From Opisthorchis felineus (Eukaryota > Platyhelminthes > Trematoda > Opisthorchiida > Opisthorchiidae), in contig SJOL01003934.1 of assembly GCA_004794785.1 (NCBI GenBank), positions 28,822 to 92,821 on the forward strand: a stretch of DNA of 64,000 nt, in the 5' to 3' direction. Both the position numbers and the translations under genes were made by a program. Shown here in pieces: positions 58,968 through 64,000 of this stretch. Every line of letters starts with the position of its first letter. Position 1 is the stretch's first letter. The notes beneath the pieces were generated by a model, which saw only the letters and a program-made list of their open reading frames with translations, had not been told where the DNA came from and searched no databases.

Positions 58968-59888
58968 ATGAAGAAGATACAGTATTACAGCCAAGAGGTG
59001 GACGACATTTTTGCGGTTTTAAACAATAAAACCGAGATGGACTTATCTAACAATAGTTCAAAAAGGCCCATCATTCAATTTACCTCGGGAGGAGAAACCG
59101 ATGACGTCTTTCACTTCCTCAATTTTGACATTGAGCGATTTCACGATGGTACACCGAAACATTCGGTGCACCGAAAGCCTTCGTGGTCCGGGCAATGCAC
59201 CAAATTTAATGGCCTAGTTCCACTAAAACAGGAGCGCAATCTAATCCACAGCCCTATCAACACAGCGAGAAAACTATGCTCTGACGACGCGCCAGAGCAG
59301 GAAATCCTAACTCTCACCAACGTTCTGAGAGACAACGGGTTCTCCAGCTATTTTATTACAAAGAATTTGAACAAAATAGAAGCCAACACTGTCACCACCA
59401 CAGTTGAAGGAAAACCTGTTTACATTAGCCTCCCTATTAAGGGCGGCATACCGGCCGACCTACTGAACAGAAGACCTTACACCAATTTGAACAGTTTTCC
59501 CGGCCGCAACTCTCCGAACCTGGTTCACAAGCAATCGTCTGTGTTCCTTTAGTTTCAAAGACGGAGAACATGTCCACGCCCAAATTATGTTAGTATACTC
59601 ACTCTCTTGCTGTTGTGCAGCGGAATATATTGGATGCGCGACGAGACAACTCGGCCAAAGAATGGAGGAACACAATCAACCCTGGAACTAGGAGGACGAT
59701 AACCAGTTCAGTTGTACAGCATCTAGCAGACATGGCACACAACCAGTTTCCGTACTGTTCACAAGACGCCTGTTAATCAGCCTAGATCAGTACAGCGTCA
59801 CACAATTGCAGTGACGGAAGCTATCGCCATACGGCATCGCGACTTGATCGTCTGTGGGCAAAAACGCTTTATTCGCGCGTTGGACTAG
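58968..59888 (+). pseudogene. Penelope-like element, 5'-truncated (RT end plus GIY-YIG)
   Basis: The open frame 58968-59552 begins at the RT catalytic region: EVDDIFAVLNNKTEMD corresponds to the usual YVDDIF box with its Tyr lost. It continues FLNFDIERFHDGTPKHSVHR, KPSWSGQCTKFNGLVPLKQE and TLTNVLRDNGFSSYFI. After a frameshift the GIY-YIG nuclease is seen as CCAAEYIGCATRQLGQRMEE (from 59611), followed by a stop. A final shift gives EAIAIRHRDLIVCGQKRFIR and the end near 59888. The RT fingers and palm upstream are missing, a common 5' truncation. The protein would combine reverse transcriptase and endonuclease. This copy is inactive. Confidence 0.88.
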
Positions 59889-59951
59889 CTATGGTCCAGC
59901 TCACCTCCCGCATGCATGTATGCTGTGCTGTACGCAACCACAGCACTGCCA

Positions 59952-60181
59952 AAATACACTCATTTTCATACCAATTTGGTTTTGACTGGAGACTCACCTG
60001 GAACCCAACTGAATCTCTCGTTTATGATGTATCGCGATATCTCGAATATTGTACCAGCTGAAACATGAGGGGGTCTGGCGCAGCACATTCAGTTGCTTAA
60101 AAACACCATAAACGAGAGATTCAGCTGGGTTCCAGGTGAGTCTCCCGTCAAAACCAAATTGGTAAGCAAATGAATGTATTT
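59952..60181. mobile_element. Foldback MITE, complete copy
   Basis: This is a 230-bp element whose arms are near-perfect inverted repeats. The left arm runs AAATACACTCATTTTCATAC, CAATTTGGTTTTGACTGGAG, ACTCACCTGGAACCCAACTG, AATCTCTCGTTTATGATG. The right arm is its reverse complement with a few changes. The arms are about 80 bp each around a 70-bp loop. There is no coding capacity. Partial relatives lie at 33131, 39136 and 56479. Confidence 0.85.
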
Positions 60182-61612
60182 CGATAATTTCGTTCAATTT
60201 GGGTTCAAGTGGAACATAAGGTTGACGGAAACTCGGGGACGGCGCTGGCTGCCTGCACTGACAAACTCAGGTCATCCTATTGGTGACTCGAAATAGTTGT
60301 TCCCTGACAGGTAGCCAATGCCGTCTCTCATTCGGCTTCTTGTTTCATGTACACCGTGTTAATTAAATTGTGTTAACTACTGGTGTCTTAGCTTTTGCAA
60401 CTGTATGATTCGAAAGGACCTTGCCGAATACATGCTCATCAACCCATCCTTGTTCTCATTCTGAGTGAGAATTTTCAAAACTTAAGCGCCGTGTGGCCAC
60501 ATTTGCGGTTCGGCTGGTCATTCCATTTCTGTGAATCACATCTCAATAAAATAACATACGACGCCAGTTTTTCTCACTGCGAAACATTCAATAAAGCAGC
60601 CTGTCAACCTCTAAATTAAATGAAAAATTCTAGCGTTACTGTACTCCCTGTTCACCAATACTTTTTCTATCCCATCTTGGTTTATTCCAAAAAGTGGGAA
60701 TACTGTGCTCCCACAGCTACAGTTGCAGCACTACTTTACGCTGACTCATGCAAAGGATTTTCTACGCATTCCAACTTTGTCAACTGTTTCTGAACACAGT
60801 TGCTAGGTTGGTAACCGAAATTCATCAACCGCGCTGATCGATGACAGGCTGAGTCTTCCAGCCCAGGGTCGATTTCAGGGGGGAGACATCTCGCTGATCT
60901 GCGAAACGAATAATCTTAGCTCAAACTTTACCGCAGTGTACTTAGCCGAGTTAGATCACTCCACGGAAAAAGAGATGCTTCCCAAGTTTTCTACCTGGAA
61001 CCACCAAACCGACTACGGGCTGTGAAATTCAGGTTGTCGTCAATCTTTGAGACTATCGAAATTTACGCTTCTAACCAACTTTCCACAGGAGTAACAATTA
61101 GGACAAACAAGAGTAGAACGTATGCATGACTACATGAACTGATTACCAACAGAACGAGATGGCTCCAATATTGCACGCATTTAGGCTGGACGATAACCTT
61201 CAGCCAACCTTCATGTGTGTTTCCATGGTAGATGGTCTACGAGCGTTTGTCTTCGTATATATTCCAGACAATATGCAAATTAGAATAGCTTCCTGGGTTG
61301 TACGTACTCACGGAACCACTTTCACCGATAGGCACGCCAAGTGAAGAAAGTTTCTAATCGAAACTTTAGAGGTCGAAATGAAAATGGTGCACAGTCCCTT
61401 GCATATACCTCATGAAATTTATTGAGAAACATGTGTAGAGCTCCCTTGAAGCAACACTGCTCCAGAAATGTTTATAAACCTCCTCAAGATGATCATAAAG
61501 AGGAAATTTAATGGTGCTCAGGTCGAGCTACAGTTCACCTATGCTGGACACGGTAAGTTGATACATCGGGACCCGGTTTGTCATACACAAATATTGAACG
61601 TAACGTAACAAC
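60182..61612. other. Unassigned DNA
   Basis: No gene or repeat was recognised. Confidence 0.45.
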
Positions 61613-61978
61613 TATCACGCAGGTCAGACCCCTGAAAGTAACCATAGAATGCCCGAAATCTACTGAGTCCCTCAACTCCACTAGGTGCCTACCAGACAGA
61701 CCTGAATCAAGGCCAGACAGCGCGAGACAACGTTGGACCAAGGGCAGACAACGCCTCCTCAACATGCAGAGCGAGACAACCTTGTATCAAAGCTAAAAAG
61801 CGCGAGACAGCGTTGGACCAAGGTCAGACAGTGCCCCTCAAATTTTCGTATTTTCGCACTCGCACACTCGCACTCGCATTCGCATTCGCTTGTTCTCAAT
61901 AAGGTTGTTGTGTTCCTTCTCGGTGAGTCTTTTTTCCGGCACTAGGCACTGGAGCGGGGACAGCAGTCAGATATAACA
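61613..61978 (+). mobile_element. Diverged solo LTR related to the protease insert
   Basis: It starts TATCACGCAGGTCAG and ends CAGATATAACA, as does the insert at 11145-11718 read on its own strand. It holds about two degenerate units of the 80-bp repeat (near 61690-61850), the CGCACT/CGCATT hexamer run (61858-61892) and CAATAAGG where the other copy has AATAAA. The flanks ACAAC and ATGAC may be a decayed 5-bp duplication. No internal region adjoins it. Confidence 0.8.
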
Positions 61979-64000
61979 ATGACTACACAAAAGGAGTGTG
62001 ATTTATACCGGAATAGTTTCGTCCGAACTATTGACGGATAGCTGGTGTATTTTTTGGTTTTCTAGGGCTAGATGGTGATACATGGTTTCCCGACTGATAT
62101 AAGGTTAGTCATAATCGTTAGTTTTGCGGGAAGGGGATGAAATAGTTGACGCATCTTGGCAAGTCAAACCACAACACTGAACAGGATGGACTAGAAGACT
62201 ATTCTTTTTGGTAATTTGAACTGGAAAATCGGTGTTCACTTTGGCTAACCGAAAAGCACTGTCACTTCGGGGAGACTCACTACGTGATAACCAGCCTACA
62301 AACTGAAAGTCCAACACAACCAAACTGAAATATCAACGAACGAGTACCGGCTACTTTACTGGAAATCCAAGTGCCTCTGCCCGCAAACTTGGCACAATCA
62401 GTCGAGCTACGAGACACGCATCGGAGGAATACTTCTTCAGCTGCTTCAAAAATTAATTGTTGCAGAACGCACCCCAAACCGTGAAGGACAGGACGAAGGA
62501 CATGTCAGCTCTTCAGCAGTCTTAGCCGTTCTTTTCCAGTTGAATTCAAGTTGTTTTTAATCACATTTGCATCAAAGAAAGACATTCGAAAGACAGTCTA
62601 CCAATCCGTACTGCAGCACAACCAGTTAAAGAACTTAAAATAGAAACCCTCCTCTGTACTTATCCTGATATCCAGGATACTCAGGAGTATTCTCTAAAAC
62701 TGAAAAAAACCTACCAATCCATTCTAGGTGGATAAAACGAGAAGCGAAATTGTTCTTAATCACGCGAGTAATCAAGAGGACAAGCTTCTGTTTTGGCAGT
62801 TTAGACGCAGAAAACACTGACTGTATTTTGCATAAGAATTATGAAAATGACGAATTATTTCAAAGTACTTTATGCTCAGGCTTTAGTGTCCAACTCAAAA
62901 GTGCACGCCATTTGCAGAACCGTTCCGATGAACAGCATGGACAACACAGTTACTATGCGTGACTCAGAAGTGTTGTATCTTTGGCTTCAAGATGGTGTAC
63001 GCGGGACTCTAGACTAAATTAATCTGGCTGGGTATTACGGGTAAGGACGTCTAGAAAATCAGCAGTGAATCAGATATTCCAAAGAAGTTTCTGCTCTGCC
63101 AAATAATTTTGTCGAAAAAATGCTGTCAATAGGGTGAAACCGATAGTAGGTTTTTCTGGGTACCACAAACGCAGATAGACTCCAATTTTTGATGTCATAC
63201 ACTAAAAGCATTAACTTGGGAACACGAGGTGGTCCCGGGTGTGGTCTTTTACGGGGATACTACTGATTCAAATCCATTTCAGTTTCAAGAAAAAACCTTA
63301 GTCGCGGCTCTCAGGCCATCGTTAGATCACGTCGTATTTACATTGAACGACTGTGTTGTTTCACTAAACATCAACTTTTTTATCGATCCACACGTCCACT
63401 GAATGGACAACGGTCATGTGGCAGTCTCAGTGTGGAGTTTTTGTCCACTAGTCACAAACTACTCACTAGCACCGGAAACCTGAAGGAATCCGTGGTACGC
63501 AACAACGGGTGATTGCAAATTTCACAGAGCTACAAACCGTCCAACCAAGTGAAAGGGACATTTTTCATGAACACACGAGCGCCACTTGTACCATGAAGGC
63601 TAAAGAAAATTTGAGAAGGCCTCGTGATTTACACAGTAAGCGCCAAATCACAGTTAATTCACTACGAGCTCGAGCGATGTGAAGTTCATATCATTTCCTT
63701 CCAGTGACCAACAGTTCAAGTGGGAACAACGGACCTCAAGTATCCAAACTCATCTGTAACCGACATTAGATATGGCACGCCCAAACGAACATTTTTCGTT
63801 TCGTCGTAGCTTGATGAGATGAATGAATAAGTAGGAGAAACATTTACTTCGCTCCACCCGGGCAGCTAAAAGAGACAGACCGGTAGAGAGTCCAATTAGG
63901 GCGGACAGAAAATTTGTTTTATCATTGTAAATTTGAAGAGACAGTCTTGTGACATTGCACTGTGCGTAGTACCGCGTCGCTATTTGTAAGCTCAAGTGAA
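61979..64000. other. Unassigned DNA
   Basis: Open frames are 82 codons or less with no motif. Nothing else was recognised. Confidence 0.45.

Noticed and set aside
59952..60181. CRISPR-like or regulatory palindrome
   Set aside because: It is one long inverted repeat, not regularly spaced direct repeats, and partial copies elsewhere show it is a dispersed element.

Overview
This window looks like non-coding, repeat-rich animal nuclear DNA. The best guess is a parasitic flatworm, most likely a trematode. The evidence is the mix of mobile-element relics: an SR2/RTE-like non-LTR element, a CsRn1-like Ty3/gypsy fragment, a Mag-type Ty3/gypsy element, a Penelope-like fragment with a GIY-YIG domain, a CR1-like reverse transcriptase relic, and MULE transposases with a SWIM finger. 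This combination is familiar from fluke genomes, but the species call is inference. There are no operons, rRNA genes, intact tRNA genes or CRISPR arrays. I could not support a single intact host gene. Most long open frames are shadows of transposons or are expected by chance.

Layout. From 1 to 6431 I recognise nothing. From 6432 to 24610 lies a nest of transposons: a MULE block on the minus strand (6432-9086), a nearly full-length Mag-type LTR retrotransposon (9615-15085) whose protease gene is split by an antisense solo LTR (11145-11718), a tRNA-derived SINE (15830-15960), a truncated CsRn1-like element on the minus strand (19071-20600), an older diverged MULE 5' piece (about 21090-21372), and a second MULE copy on the plus strand (21373 to about 24610). 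The two MULE copies share a 2,655-bp block in inverted orientation. The arms are about 99.8% identical and sit 12.3 kb apart.

From 24.6 to 48.6 kb the sequence is mostly unassigned, with scattered relics: SINEs (29957, 38290), foldback MITE pieces (33131, 39136) and a CR1-like reverse transcriptase relic (about 40030-41040). A 5'-to-3' nearly complete but frameshifted RTE/SR2-like element lies on the minus strand at 48641-52350 and ends in a trinucleotide tail. Farther right are a poly-G run, a TG microsatellite, a MITE half (56479), a SINE (57954), a 5'-truncated Penelope-like element (58968-59888), a complete foldback MITE (59952-60181) and a second copy of the solo LTR (61613-61978).

None of these elements has an intact reading frame, so none looks autonomous. 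The most informative observations are the inverted MULE duplication, the solo LTR with its 80-bp minisatellite and matching target-site duplication inside the Mag protease, and two small non-autonomous families (SINE and foldback MITE) that can be recognised from several copies in this window alone.
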